Below, in pieces: positions 32,480 through 45,392 of a stretch of 64,000 nucleotides of DNA. Where the stretch lies: assembly GCA_026936325.1 (NCBI GenBank), contig JAPTHN010000001.1:72906380-72970379 (forward strand), read 5' to 3'. Origin of the DNA: Platynereis dumerilii. Its lineage: Eukaryota; Annelida; Polychaeta; Phyllodocida; Nereididae. A program made the position numbers and the translations under genes. Within the stretch, counting starts at the first letter, position 1; the number at the start of each line of letters is the position of its first letter. Under the pieces are notes generated by a model. The model ran no database searches. It was not told the origin of the DNA and was given only the letters and a program-made list of their open reading frames with translations.

Positions 32480-34674
32480 TTGACTTCAAAAATGCTTGGA
32501 TTAAAAAACTACACCCAATCCTGCTAATACATGTATTTGAGTTCTTGAATAATGAGATTAGATTTTGGTCTTATGATTCTTAAAAGATTATCATCATTGT
32601 GATGGCAATAACCTTTTGTGTTGTGAAGATTTTAATGAAATCATAAGCTCCATCTTGATTAGTGGAAATTGTGCTTGGGCCATGAAATGCATATTTGTGG
32701 TGATAGAAATGTAATCTGTCTTAATTACTCAGCTAATGAGGAAATGTATTGTTTGAGGAACAAAAGCTCAAACTTCTCATATCTACATGGTTGAGGATTC
32801 TAATTTTGGATGCTTGTGTATTGATGGTGAATAGGGGAGGATGGAGCACTGTGGGTCATTGCTCATAAAAATACTTATATATGATGAAAAAACTCCTGGA
32901 GGAAAGAGTGTTTCGATTTGGTATATACATATAGGCCTAAATAGAAAATTAATCTTGCAACATCAGAATGAGAACATTCCTTTAGTACTTGGAATCATCC
33001 AAACACAACTAACATGTTGAAAGAATGTAGTGGATGTCATAGTGCAATGACGTGGCAGTGCTGTACATGCTGTACACAACTTCCTGTTTGATCAAAACAT
33101 TGGCTTGGAGAAAGCACATGTTTCAGAAAAAAGTCAATTCATATAAAATCAAATTGCTGTCAGCTATAGAAAACCACCAAGAATGGTGTATGTAGTCACT
33201 GTGTGCCAAACCTTTGCATACTGTAACCTTGAAACATCTTTGATATTTGACTGGCAGCCTCCGAAGTTTCAATGTGATTTGGCAAAAAATTCTATGTTGA
33301 CAAGGCCATAAGAGAATTTGTCTTACCTTATATTGTAAATTAGTAGTATCCTATGATTTGTCCTGTTAGCCATTCCAAATAATAGATATCAAAGGAAATA
33401 TAGATATAGTCCATGAACGATTCCACGATAAATGGATGCTCAAATGTCCCAATTATAAATACTGGGCAAATAATCTCTGGCTCTGTCACATATTCTTATG
33501 CTCTGACAGTGTTTTAGGGGGCCCTGTTACAAATTAGCAAGCTGGGTTATCTTGTTAAGCATTGTGTGGAATTGACTGTTTGTTGTAATCACCTGTTTCG
33601 AACCTCAGTTCCGTGGAGCGCACCAATGTAACTGTGAATTCCATATGTGTTGGTATATTCATCTGAATAACCATAGCTATTATAGTTTGAAACAAACATT
33701 CCACCACTTTCTCTGAACTTTATTGCCCCTCATTTAAAGGTTAAAGCATTGCTAATATGTGTTGCCTTTCGTAATATTTTCTTAATCTATGTTCATCTCT
33801 TATTAACGGAGGCAGGTAGACAATGATGTCACTAGCTCTGTATGTTTATGAAAACCATCTTTTTCTTGAGCTGAAAGCACTATACGCTGAAAGCACCTTA
33901 CGCAAGTGCTGATCTCCAATTGCCTGAAAAGTTGCAAGCAATCATGAGAAAGGTCATTCTCCTTGCACACATTTTGGAATCCCGTCATATCAGCGATTCA
34001 GCATACATTGCATTTAGCATGATGTTGGTTGTGATATGATTAGTAAATACTCTCCCTCAATGAACACAAACTGCATGTTTGTTTTCTCCAGCAAAATTAT
34101 TTTACTTCATTCAATTCTTTGATGTTTTCTTGTGAGACACAAACAGGGGTTCAGGAAATATTTAATGTACAAGCTTTCAATTTTCATGGCTGGTTGGTTT
34201 GACTAATAGATATGCATATATATATGACGCAACCAATTGGGGGTGTAACTGGACCCATAAAAAAGAAGTCTGTGTGTGACCTTCATCGTTTCTCCTAATT
34301 TACAATGCAGCTAGCTTCAAGAACTAATGTTGTTATTGTACCAAGTCATGGGATGAAGCTCAATACCTTTATCGGGTAAGTTATTGCTCATGTGATTTAT
34401 AAGGACAATATAAAAGGTGGGTCTTAAAAAGTTAGTAGACCAACCAGTAAATTACAAGGGAGGTTCCTGAAGCGCTGCCCTCGATGTGCTGTAAGATATC
34501 GTACAAATTTACAAACTCTCAGCTTCACACTTATTTAGGAAAAGAAGTTATATCTTGTCACATCATTGAATATTTGAGTTAACATTTTTTTATTAAACCA
34601 TCTGATTATTTGCCATGGTTTGTTGCTGTTGTTGTTGTTTCTTGACTTGATTAGTTACCAGTCATTTCATTTAT

Positions 34675-36332
34675 GGCCTAGTTTCAAAAATAATGAAGCC
34701 AAAGTGTGACATGACCATCAAACTTTTAAAATGTTTATATCTACCAAATGACCACATAATATTGTAACAAACATGTCTAAGTTCTAGAAACTCTATTTAC
34801 CATTTAGCTGTGGTTTGTGGAAATAACTGATAAAAGCCGAATATTACCAAATTTTATTTATTTTTATTTCCATGGCCGTGAAAGAAAAGTAGACTAAATG
34901 GTAACTTGTTTTCAAATTAAATCGATATTTTTTGTTGGATGATGAAACTCATATACTCTTAAGTGATCATGGCTGTTTTCATCAAAATCCACCACATATT
35001 TTATGAGAAAAACAGTATTTTTCGAAATTTGGTTGTATTATTAAAGAAAAAACTTACATATTTTCTCCCCAGATGTACAAATTTTCCTCTAAAATGATTT
35101 CACCTGTCCTGTGTTATGCGTCTGTATGACGGCTTCGAATTGGTACCAAATAAGTGCCACCAAAGTGAATACGAACAGAACAAATGATGATAGAAGCGTG
35201 TTTTTTAGCCTATTTTTCCAGCCAAAAAGTCAATTTTGGGCAATTGGATGACACAAAAGTAAAAAAAGTGTTTTGGTTTTGACCCAAATCGATTTTATAT
35301 GCATTATCAGTTATAACTGGATGAAGCATAAGAGTAATTACAAAATTAAACTGAAATTTGAATTGGTTATTGCATTTTTCAACAAATTGGCCCCGCATTT
35401 TGAGAAAAGCTTTACAAAGAGCAAAATTTTGATAATTAAACATTGAAACATACTCCAACTACTCAAATATTGTGTTGACTATCAGTACAAATAATACTAG
35501 AATGATTGCTTTACTCTTTACAAGAAAACCATGAAAATATGATCAGTATTTTCCATAGTGTTACGCTTGCGACAAAGTCCCATTTAAGAAATCTTTGTAT
35601 TTTACCACCAGAAACCAGCTATGGACCTGGATTACCTGATTGTTTCTCAAAACTACACAGATTTTGCAAAATTACAAGCCAAACCAGATTTAAAACGGAG
35701 CTTTTATTGCTCTATGGCGCAACAAAGTATTCTGGGCGTTACGCTTGCGACGGATTCACCTACCCTGCTATTCATGAGAATTTTTTAGGGAAATAAATTT
35801 TCCACAACCATAAGAAGCTCCGAAATGGGTAAGAAGATATAAGACTAAGTCTCAGAGGCCAAAAGATTCAACTGACACATGTCAAAGGGACACTAGAGCA
35901 TCCCAGAGCAGTAAGCGTCAAATTTGACTTACTTTTTGGAAGTCAACCTTTGAGTACAAATAGCTCAATAATGTCAACACAGGCAGATGAAAGTACTTGA
36001 TTTTGTGGATTGATGAAGCCTGACGATGTAGAGATTCCAAAAAAGTGTTGGGAAATTGTCTTAGAATACGTACACATTTGTAAAACTGAAAGAATTCAAG
36101 TGGTCAAAAATGTTATGTCACGCTTTTTTAGTGAAAAAATGCTTGTTTTTCAATGTAAGTGGACTCTATCTCAATAACTATTAGCCAGAATGTCATGAAA
36201 TTTTCAGGAAATTTGCACAAGAATGTACTTAAAGCAATGGTGTACCTTTAAGTTGTCACATACAGCCATTCTCATATTTTGAGACCCCTACAGAAAATAT
36301 GCTGTGTGGCTTCATTATTTTTGAACGAGGCC
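34675..36332. mobile_element. 1.66-kb TIR element inserted in unit 3
   Basis: The ends are inverted repeats (GGCCTAGTTTCAAAAATAAT and the complement of GGCCTCGTTCAAAAATAATG). TTAT lies on both sides (34671-34674 and 36333-36336), and unit 2 shows the empty site. The GGCCT start and TTA-containing duplication suggest PIF/Harbinger-type mobilisation, but a clean 3-bp TWA duplication cannot be separated from a 4-bp one here. Two small ORFs (82 and 96 codons) have no recognisable motif. Confidence 0.8.
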
Positions 36333-36666
36333 TTATTTGATAGATTACAAATACTTCATGTATCAGCTGTCAGACCCATTATGGGGACTACCTAAAGGCC
36401 GGGACAAGCGCCCGGGACGACACGGGACGCCCGGGACGAACTAATTGCCGTGACAAGAGTTCCGGGACAGCTCTTGCTGACTATAAATGGTCATAGTTAG
36501 ATAGCTATTTGATGTACAAAAATGGCAGACCACTTTTTGGAAACCTGAGATGCTTACCTATCGACGTGAATGAAAAAAATAAGCATGACAAACGTTTTTC
36601 CGTGAAAATACAACAATTTGTCATAAATTATTATATCACAAAGGTGAAAAAAACATGACATGTTAA

Positions 36667-37657
36667 GGGTCAGTGTAAAATGCGGACCAAACGGACCATG
36701 CGGACCAGACACAAAACAAACACAAGAGGGTGCAGGAGGAAATTGCTTGTTTACTCTAGCTAATAATACAAAGCCAATCAAGCGGAAAGTGCGGACCAGA
36801 TGCGGACCAAGTCAATAAGCAAGATATAGACAATATATAAACCTGATTTAATTGAATAAAAAAATATTAAATCAAATTTTTAAAAACATTATTTAAAAAA
36901 AAAAGCAGTCCAAAATGATCTGACCAAATATTGCAGAATGCAGACCAGAATGCAGACCAGAATGCAGACCAGAATGCAGACCAGAATGCAGACCAGAATG
37001 GTCTGCATTCTGGTCTGCATGATGAGAATTTCGGTCAGCATTCTCTTATTAGCAATTATCTACTTAAAAAACTAACGATCTAATGAAACTGAATCTGCCT
37101 ATCTAAACCCAATAGCTGACAATACAATATATAAAAACAAAAAAAATGCATTTTACTGGCATCTGCATAATGTAGGATTTCTGGTTATATATTTTTTGGT
37201 CTTCATGCTATAAATTTTGGTCTGCATTATATAAATTTTGGTCTGCATTTGGTCTGCATGATAGAAATTTTGGTCTGCATTTGGTCAGTATGATAGAGTT
37301 GATAGGAAATCTGGTCTGCATTTAGTCTGCATGATAGGAATCCTGACCAGAGTACATACTAGAGTACTGACCAGAGAACTGACCAAATCATGCAGACCAA
37401 ATATAATCTTGAACATTTTTACAATTTTATGAAAAAAAAAATTACAAAGTTCTTTTTTTTTTTTACAAAAACTGTTTCAATCATATAGCCTGTTGTTATC
37501 CACTTGGTCCGCATGGTCTGCACTGTTTGGTCCGCATGATTTAACCCTTTCCAGACTGGCCAGTGTTTGTCCAAGACTTGAACCAACACACTGGCTGCCA
37601 GAAAGTCTGGTCCGCATGGTCCGCATGGTCTGCATGGTCCGCATTTTACACTGACCC
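36667..37657. mobile_element. 991-bp hAT-like element carrying the 12-bp array
   Basis: The ends GGGTCAGTGTAAAATGCGGA and their complement at the right are inverted. The 8-bp direct repeat CATGTTAA flanks both sides (36659-36666 and 37658-37665). The subterminal regions are filled with GCGGACC/GGTCCGC words, and the interior has the 12-bp array and AAATTTTGGTCTGC repeats. It is nested in the 2.05-kb element. Both duplication junctions of the triplication cut through its right half. Confidence 0.85.
36938..37001. repeat. 12-bp minisatellite, ~5 copies
   Basis: Shortest of the three homologous AATGCAGACCAG arrays. Confidence 0.9.
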
Positions 37658-37986
37658 CATGTTAAGCATCAAATATGACTTATTTCCTCACCTTTGACAT
37701 TGATGAAACTTGGCATAAAATTAAGTCTGAATGTCAGCTTATACAAGGTATTAAATTTATTTGGTTCTTTAGTGTTCAAAAAAGACCTGAAATGCATTTA
37801 AAATGATTGGCTCCAGCGTACTTCTGAAAAATACCTGAAGTAGGCCTACCTCTGTTGAAATTCTGCAAAAAACAACTGAATTATATTATTCATTGCAGAA
37901 CTTGCTTTTTCTTCTGCAATAGGCTAAATGATGCCACAACAAAAATATGGTTTAAAGTCGGAATTTGTTGCCAAATGTTAGTTTTG

Positions 37987-38009
37987 AATAGATAGATAGA
38001 TCTATAGAT

Positions 38010-38069
<60 letters not shown>
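37987..38069. repeat. (GATA)n microsatellite
   Basis: Tetranucleotide repeat inside the 2.05-kb hAT-like element. Confidence 0.9.
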
Positions 38070-38070
<1 letters not shown>

Positions 38071-38756
38071 TGATAGATACATTTAACATTTATTTAAGTT
38101 TATAGTCCCTCAATTGAAACAACTCAGCAAAACTTAACAATACAATGAAAAATATATCAACTTAATAATTTCATAAATTCAAACTCAATGACAAATAAGG
38201 TTGAATATCTATGAAAAGGAACATGAATATTGAGAATTAAAGTTTCTCTAGAGATAGAACATGACCCAAGCTTTCTAAAAAGTGGTCTGCCATTTCTGTA
38301 TCTCAAATGGTTGTCCCTCTTTCAGCAAGAAGTCATTGAATTTGCTGTCCCGGAACTCTGTCCCGACAATTAGTTCGTCCCGGGCGTCCCGTGTCGTCCC
38401 GGACGCTTGTCCCGGCTTTTAGGTTCTCCCCCCATTATGAGAGTTCATGCAGACATTTCGCCAGTTCCTTGTAATGGTCATTTGTTGTAAATTTAATTGA
38501 GTGATATTTGTTCTACTTGGTCTGAAGTACCTGTTATTTTACTATCTATTTTGTTGATTTGGAGAAAACATAATTATTTGATAACTAGTACAACATGTGA
38601 TTTGCAAATTGTTTGCGTCATACTGCCAGGTACGTACACAGAAAAAATACAAGGACACAAAATATTTCATTTGAATAGGCCACTCAGGGAAAATTAGACT
38701 GTATTTAGCTTTTAATTCTTTGTTGATTTCTTATTAAGGCATTTTGTCATGCTTAC

Positions 38757-38925
38757 TTTGGGGATAATGGTAATTATTGAGTGTAATTAAAGAGAAAGTT
38801 TCACTGATCATGTCCCATGTGATTTTGTTTAAAGCCGCGAGATTGACGCAGGAAGTGGTGTGCATGCTGGGAGAAAATGGCTGCTCCTGCTCAGGCAGTG
38901 TTGACATTACTGTGATTTTGAAGCT
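38757..38925 (+). repeat. Third partial copy of the A/B segment
   Basis: The stretch from GGGGATAATGGTAATTATTG through GTTTCACTGATCATGTCCCA to GGAGAAAATGGCTGCTCC matches 42757-42895 in copy A and 58333-58465 in copy B. The flanks do not match, so this is a short older duplicate or a dispersed repeat. Confidence 0.75.
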
Positions 38926-39092
38926 TAAGAGAGAGATTGACTGTGAAATAGAGTCCTGAATGAAAGATTACAAAACTTGGTGAAAGTCAGATATTCTACC
39001 ATGAAGTTTGCTTTGTGAATCGCATTAATTTTGTGGCATATCACTTTTTCTTCAGTGATGCATTTGGTGTGGGATGTATTGGGTCATTGCCT

Positions 39093-39182
39093 CCTCAGGC
39101 CTAAAATGTATATCAGAAAGATACGGAATGCCACATATTCACCACATGTTTTGCCCACCTTGAGGCAATTTCTAGATTGCTC
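39093..39182. mobile_element. Diverged relative of the 3078 hAT-type MITE
   Basis: CTCAGGCCTAAAATGTATAT, AGAAAGATACGGAATGCC and TGAGGCAATTTCTAGATTGC align with the interior and right end of the MITE at 3078-3213. The ends have decayed. Confidence 0.5.
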
Positions 39183-39246
39183 TTTTGAATTGCAAAATGA
39201 TATAACAACAAGAACAAAATATAAATAGTGCAATTGCTGCAAGAGT

Positions 39247-39835
39247 GCAAGAGTTATGCTACATTCTAACGGCGGCTCCCGGAAAACTATTTAAATCGGC
39301 GTCGAAGTATTTCCTGGTAATTTGGATGAATTTGGGTGATCCGCCGTCGACTTTTCACATCCCCCCAGGGGAAGTTTTTGTTCCCCTCAGGGGTTCCTAG
39401 AAATGGAAAAACTGCGCCGTGGATGTCAAAAAAGATTCAACAGGTACAAACTTTTTTTTCATGACGGCGGAACAGAGCCCAAAATTTTATTGATTTTTTG
39501 ATGTCCGGCGTGGATTTTTTCAGTGAGAACGTCTCAAAAACATCTCCGGCGGGATATTAGGACATCCCCTGCCCCTGAGGGGACCTCTCCTGCCCCCGCG
39601 GGGACCTTTCCTGCCCCCGCGGGGACCTTTCCTGCCCCTGGGGGGACATTTGAAGGCTCGCCGGCAGTTTTTGACATCCCGCCGCGGTGAAATAGGTTCC
39701 CTGAGGGGCAGTTATAGGTTCCCTGAGGGGTACTTTTTATATCTCGGGGCGATATAAAAGTATCCCTCAGGAGGAGGAAATTCCTTTCCCCCGGCGAACT
39801 TTTGGGGACGGCGTACAACTTTTCTTCCCTGCAGT
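39247..39835. repeat. GC-rich patch with 24-bp repeats
   Basis: It stands out from the AT-rich surroundings. It contains CGGCG-type words, (CCCCAGGGG)-like self-complementary blocks, and three tandem units of CCTTTCCTGCCCCCGCGGGG spaced 24 bp apart at 39580-39650. It may be a transposon with palindromic subterminal repeats, but no convincing ends or duplication were found. The reverse-strand ORF here (GAGKVPAGAG-type) is a by-product of the repeats. Confidence 0.55.
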
Positions 39836-40375
39836 GAACAAAAAGAACCCCACCGTGATATGCTTTTAATTAATTATGTAATGGTTTTATAAACATTGTA
39901 TGTCGCCGTGATGGTCATTTTTTTCCTAGAATTCAACTCAAGCTACCCCTCAGTGGTAAAAAAGTTCTCCGTAACGTGCCGTGAGACTGGGGCATTAATA
40001 GGCCTAGATACACGATTCACAAATTCATTTGACCAATAGAAAACTAAATGCGTTTGTTGGGCCCATATGTAATGGCATGGGTTTATAGATATTTCCAATG
40101 AGAAAAGTACAACTGTTCCAGTGCACCATGGAAGGTTTAGTTCACTAATGTCAGCTACCAGAGTATTATTCATAGCCACGAAAGGACAATGGGAATGTCT
40201 GGTCAACTTGTGCTCTGGCCTTTCCTTGTTTTCCGCGTAGTTTTATCTAAAGCATCTTCTGCTGCCAACGTAATTGATTGTTGTCTGCATGAAATTTCCG
40301 ATAAGTCAGAGATGAAGAAATTCCAAATTCGCCCTCTTTTCTGGACACCCAGATTTATTATTTAGAAATGTGAGT
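39836..40375. other. No feature seen
   Basis: No ORF with recognisable motifs; unique-looking sequence up to the start of copy A. Confidence 0.4.
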
Positions 40376-43300
40376 GTTCATATCTGCTGACCTTTGCTTG
40401 TTTTTCTCGCTAGCTCATTTGGTGTGTTTTATTTAAAATACTGCATCAGAAAAAGCATTTCATAACTTCATCATACCTAACAGCTCCCATGTCTCCAGTT
40501 GTTTCATTGATATATCGGTTACCAGCTTAGTAACCCCCTGGTAATGGGAGTTGTTAGGACATTGGTTTTTTATCATGAGGAGTCCAAGGCCAAAATACCT
40601 TGGGCAAAATGCAGAAATTGCTGATACCAAATGGATGTTGTGATGAAGCACTTTATTGGAACAAGGTCATCCCTCCTGCTAATAATCTATCCTGGGGCAA
40701 TAAGAATATCCAGCCTTGGTCAAAATGTGTTACATAATGAGACAGGGTATCTTGCTCCAACTGCCAAGTGAAGCAGATTTGTGGTTTAGGATGTGCCATT
40801 TAAGTGAATGGTTTATAGATATAATTTTCATTCAATCCCAAAATACATGCTGGGATCATTGCTGGATGCTTTAAGTCTGCTTTTTGTCTTTGTTCTATAT
40901 TGTGCAAACAAATGTGGGGAATAATGTTTAAGAGCTAACTGTATATTGTGTTGTAGTGCTCACTGATTAGGCCTCTACACATTGGTGGTTGAATATTCCA
41001 TGTTTCAGACAAAAAATTGTCAAGTTATTGTATCGACTAGTATGTTTCAATTCCATTGATCTGAAACTTTTGCAAAGGGCCCACTGAAAAATATGCAGTT
41101 CTCTGATATGGTAACCTTTTTAGAATATGTTCTATATAAAAATAGAAATTTGCGAGTCTTTCACTGCAATTAAATTATTCTTACTTGGTGTATTATGTTG
41201 AGTAATATTCCATACTTCCTTCTGGTTGATGCAAGTTGAAAATGTTATTATCTGCAGTATATTTTTTTATGATAGGATGGTTGAGCAAATATTTTGGTTG
41301 AGGTCTGGTAATATGGAAAGCATTAGGCCAAACATTTTGAAAATTCTTGTAATTTTTTCATCATTCAGTAATGATTAGGTGCAGATTGCAGATTACAAGA
41401 ATCAACACTGTTTGCCAAGTTCAAAGATTAGTTTTGCAGGAGTTGGATCCTCATATGAGAAACTTCACCAATTAAAATAAGTCTATATCACACAAAGAGC
41501 AAATGTAGAAGTTGGCAAAAAGGGGTTGTTCTCTAAGGGTTAGTATGCAGCTTGATGTAAAATCAAATGAAATAGTGCTAATCAGCTTACTGACAAATCC
41601 ACTGATTCCAACGATTACTGTGTCCCTGCTCCCTTTACTCTGGCAGACTGGAAGGCAGTGGAACTAACAAGTTTCAGTTTTATTTCATGTGATACCAGAG
41701 CCAGAGATATAGATATTCCATTTATTACAATACCTTGTCCAGACAATCCAGACAGTATGGGGAGGGACACCAACTTATTTGATTTGCATCCTGCTGCTTT
41801 TTGTTGTTGCTTTTTGCCAAAGAGAAATATATGAGTCAGTCCCTAGGAAATACAAGTGTGCCATGGTACTTATGATTTCAAATAAATCAACTCTTGCAGT
41901 TGCAGTATATAACTGTTGCAAACTTTTCCTCTGACTTCCATAAATGACCATATTGTCATTGTTTTGTACTGTTTAATGTATATAAGCCTCATTGAAGTAC
42001 ATTCAATACAGCACTCAATACAGTACATCACTGCTGGTTATGGATTTCATTATCTTTGAATGACTTTTTGATGGTAAAGATTGACTTGGTTAGTGTATGT
42101 AAATACATGTGTTTCGTTAGCTGTGCAGCTTTAGAACATGCTTGGCCACAGGTGTCTTAGTAAAACAAATTTATTTATTCTGGGGAATGGATTGTTCAGC
42201 CTTTTGAAACATGCTCATTATTTTTCAGTTGAACGGTTTAGTGCAATGACAGAAAATTTAATGATCCATGGAAACTTTCCATCCGTGCATCTAAAACTTG
42301 CATATGCATATGGTACATGCATGAGCTTTGTCATAGCAAAATATACAATGATCTGCTGCCATGGGAGGAGGCCCTTGCACATTGCTCATAGATCTGCAGC
42401 AGCATTCTATTTCCAGTTGTCCTGGAACCTACAGAGGATTAAACTTCTTCATTAATTTTCTTTTGTATAATATAATATTATGTAGTTCTCATACTCTTAT
42501 CAAGCAAGGAACGTCAGAGTTTTGGTGCCACATACATATGTAGGAGACTGACTTGTGAAATTTTACATGGTGAAGACTTTGAATTATTGTCAATCCTGCA
42601 AGAAGTCCTAATCTGTTATAGCAAAATATGCAATGATCTACTGCCATGGGAGGAGGCCCTTGGAGACATTGCTCATAGATCTGCCACTGCATTCTATTTC
42701 CAGTTGTCCTGGAACCTCCGGAGGATGTGAGAAGTTGATTAGGAACTTTGCTTGCTTTGGGGATAATGGTAATTATCGGGTGTAATTAAAGAGAAAGTTT
42801 CACTGATCATGTCCCATGTGATTTTGTGTAAAGCCGCAAGATTGGAGCATGAAGTGAGGTGCATGCTGGGAGAAAATGGCTGCTCCCTCAGGCATTGTTG
42901 CTGTTTCTTTGAATTCTGAAGGATTAACAAGGATCTCGAATTTAAAGTACAATCTGTTTCGACAATAAGGGTCATTGCTGAACTTTTGAAATGTTGCCAT
43001 TACATTGTGCTGTTGCCTTGAAGTAACTTCGGAGTAATGGATGGCTATAGTGGATAACATTTGCGATAGTTTGTCTTTCTTCTACTGAATATAGACAAGA
43101 CTTTTACTCAGTTTGTTGTTGATGCCTTTTTACTGCAGAATACCGTGCTGCTGGAAACTTCCTGCAGTGTATGTCTTTATTACATGGCCACTATGCAAGA
43201 GCAATACTGATTGGCCAGTATCAGTCAAGTGAAAACATCATAAAACTCATATTGCATGGTTAGAATGCAATAAGAGTTTTCACTGCAGCAGCATTGCAGG

Positions 43301-45198
43301 CAGCAACAGCAAAGCTAGTAAATAAACAAGTTTTTTTATTGTGTTTTAGAAAACAAAAACTCTCTGGAATGAATTAGGGGGCTACCATTTAATCTCAAGG
43401 GGGGTTGCATGGAGTTTTTTTTTTTAATAGATAATTCCTTGCTCTGTTTTAATAAATTGTTTTTGGCCAGTCTTGAAATAAATAATTTCTGGTTGGGGTA
43501 TTTATAAACAAGGTGTTGCTTGATTTAGGAATGGATAATTGCTTGATTTCAGTTGATCATTTTTAGTATCTTGTTGTCAAGCCTCTGACTGACTATTGCA
43601 ATTATTGAACATTATTTGTAATGAGGTGGAGCTAGCAAATTGACTTATTTAGAACGTGAAGATGGTGAAAAAAATAATTTCTAAGGAAAAGTCCATGCCC
43701 CCACCACCATGGAAGATAAATGATTTTTAGTCTCTTGTTGTCAAACTTCTGACTAAATCTTGCAATTATTGGAATTTTTATAATAAGGAGTAGCAAGCAA
43801 ACATGAAGATAGTAGGTAGGGGCCAAGGTGGAATATGGCTCTGACTTGACATTTTACCAAATGAACTTGGAGCAAAAGGTTTTGGGTATTTTGAGACCCA
43901 TGACCCATCTCAAGCGCAGAGGCTAAAGGTCGTACTTGCCAGACATAAAGAAATTCTCTCCAGAGGGTAACATGCACTTTAGATTTTTGATATCTGGATA
44001 TTACCATTGGTTCACGAGTTTGAAGCTGGAGGTTCTTTTTTTGGTGTTTTTTTTTTCTTTTTTTTCCATTGCTTTCTCTGTATCCCAGTGTGCAGTTCCA
44101 AGGCAACACTCCTCAGGCCAAATGCAGATGTGAGGTGGATTAGGGTTGTTCAGAATCAGACTTTTTTTGATTTTCTGATGTTTATAAACTTTTTCCCATG
44201 CTTTTGACCCTGCTGAAGCCAAATATCACAACCATTTTGGTCTCAGGTGATTGGAAGCATTGCCACATTGAGCCTGAAGTTTCGGAACTCGGAAACCTAA
44301 AAAAACGCCATTTTCGGGCATAATTTGCTTACATTTATGGCCATCACTTATGAACTATCCAACATATAGCAAAGATTTTGGCACCAAATGAAAGCTGAAG
44401 CAATGCCCTATGTAGTAAATTTGATGTTATACATGTATATTTCTACTGCCACACTGAGCTTGAAGTTTTCGGCACCTCATTTTTCAAGAGGAATCGTTAC
44501 GTACTCAACCATAAGATTTAAACTATCTAACACATATCAAACTTTTTGGCACCAAATTAAAGCTTTTTGCATACTCTATTTATCAATAATCAATTTATTT
44601 TCAAAACATATTAATTTCATCCTGAAACAAACATTAATAAGTACAATGAATAAGTATATAAGGGTAGAAAGTGAAGTTTTGGGCTAAAATTATTTCAAGT
44701 CACTTGATTACATGAATACATGAAGACGTCAGACACTATGCTTTTGTTTCGAGTCATTTGCTTGAAGATAAAAAGTCTCTTTCTGTAATGTTAAACATTC
44801 TGAAGTATGTGCTATTGTTCTGTCATATTTATGGTGAAGCATTGGCAAATTTATACGTCATCTGACTTCCACGTTCAGCCATGTCTTTTACACAGGTTGT
44901 CACAAAGCTGTGAGCTGTCTAGAATTCTTTTATTTTCTGGCCACAATTACACAGGCAATTCCACAAACAGTCCAAGCCATCAATTCCAACATCTGGCATG
45001 GTACTACATTGGCAAATTCAGATCATTCTTGCAAATTTTTTCTCATATCTTGAGCAAAAAGGTGCACCCCTAATTGTCTCCTTCCAATTTAGCGTATGAA
45101 ACTGGATAAGAACGAATTTTTTAAATCCTTTACAGCTTTCAAGTTTTGGCTGCATTAATGATATAAGTAGGCCTATGTCATTTGCTCTGCAGACATGA

Positions 45199-45392
45199 GT
45201 GGATGGGTTAGCTTAGTGGCAGTGTGCTGGGCTTTCAGTCGCTGGGTTCTCAGTTAGCATCCACCTCTTGCTGGGTGTTCTATGTATGATGGTTGTTTCA
45301 ATCGTCCTTTGCCTGATTGTTGTGTCCTCCTCCATTAGTAATTAGCCTACAAAGTACGTAAATACAAGATGTGAAGCCCCAGTCTCCATCAC
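45199..45392 (+). mobile_element. SINE family S, near full length
   Basis: A-box-like GTTAGCTTAGTGGCAGTGTG and a weak B-box region are followed by the family body (TTTCAATCGTCCTTTGCC) and tail (GTAAATACAAGATGTGAAGC). It is nested in the middle of the Mutator-like element. Confidence 0.8.

Larger units (their letters stand above)
32480..37573 (+). repeat. Tandem triplication, unit 3
   Basis: Same segment as units 1 and 2, with a 1.66-kb insertion at 34675. Unlike the others it continues rightward into the intact right halves of the GGGTCAGTG and GGGGACTACC elements. This indicates that it retains the ancestral right boundary. Confidence 0.95.
36383..38430. mobile_element. 2.05-kb hAT-like element with GC-rich TIRs
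   Basis: The ends are ~95-bp inverted repeats unusually rich in GGGAC words (GGGGACTACCTAAAGGCCGG; the complement of the right end reads GGGAGAACCTAAAAGCCGGG). The flanking direct repeat is CCCATTAT (36375-36382 and 38431-38438), 7 or 8 bp depending on how the C-run is split. The next element is nested inside it. No transposase was seen. Confidence 0.75.

Noticed and set aside
39534-39818. 94-codon reverse ORF with GAGKVPAG repeats
   Set aside because: Arises from the 24-bp GC-rich repeats; no start context or homologous domain.
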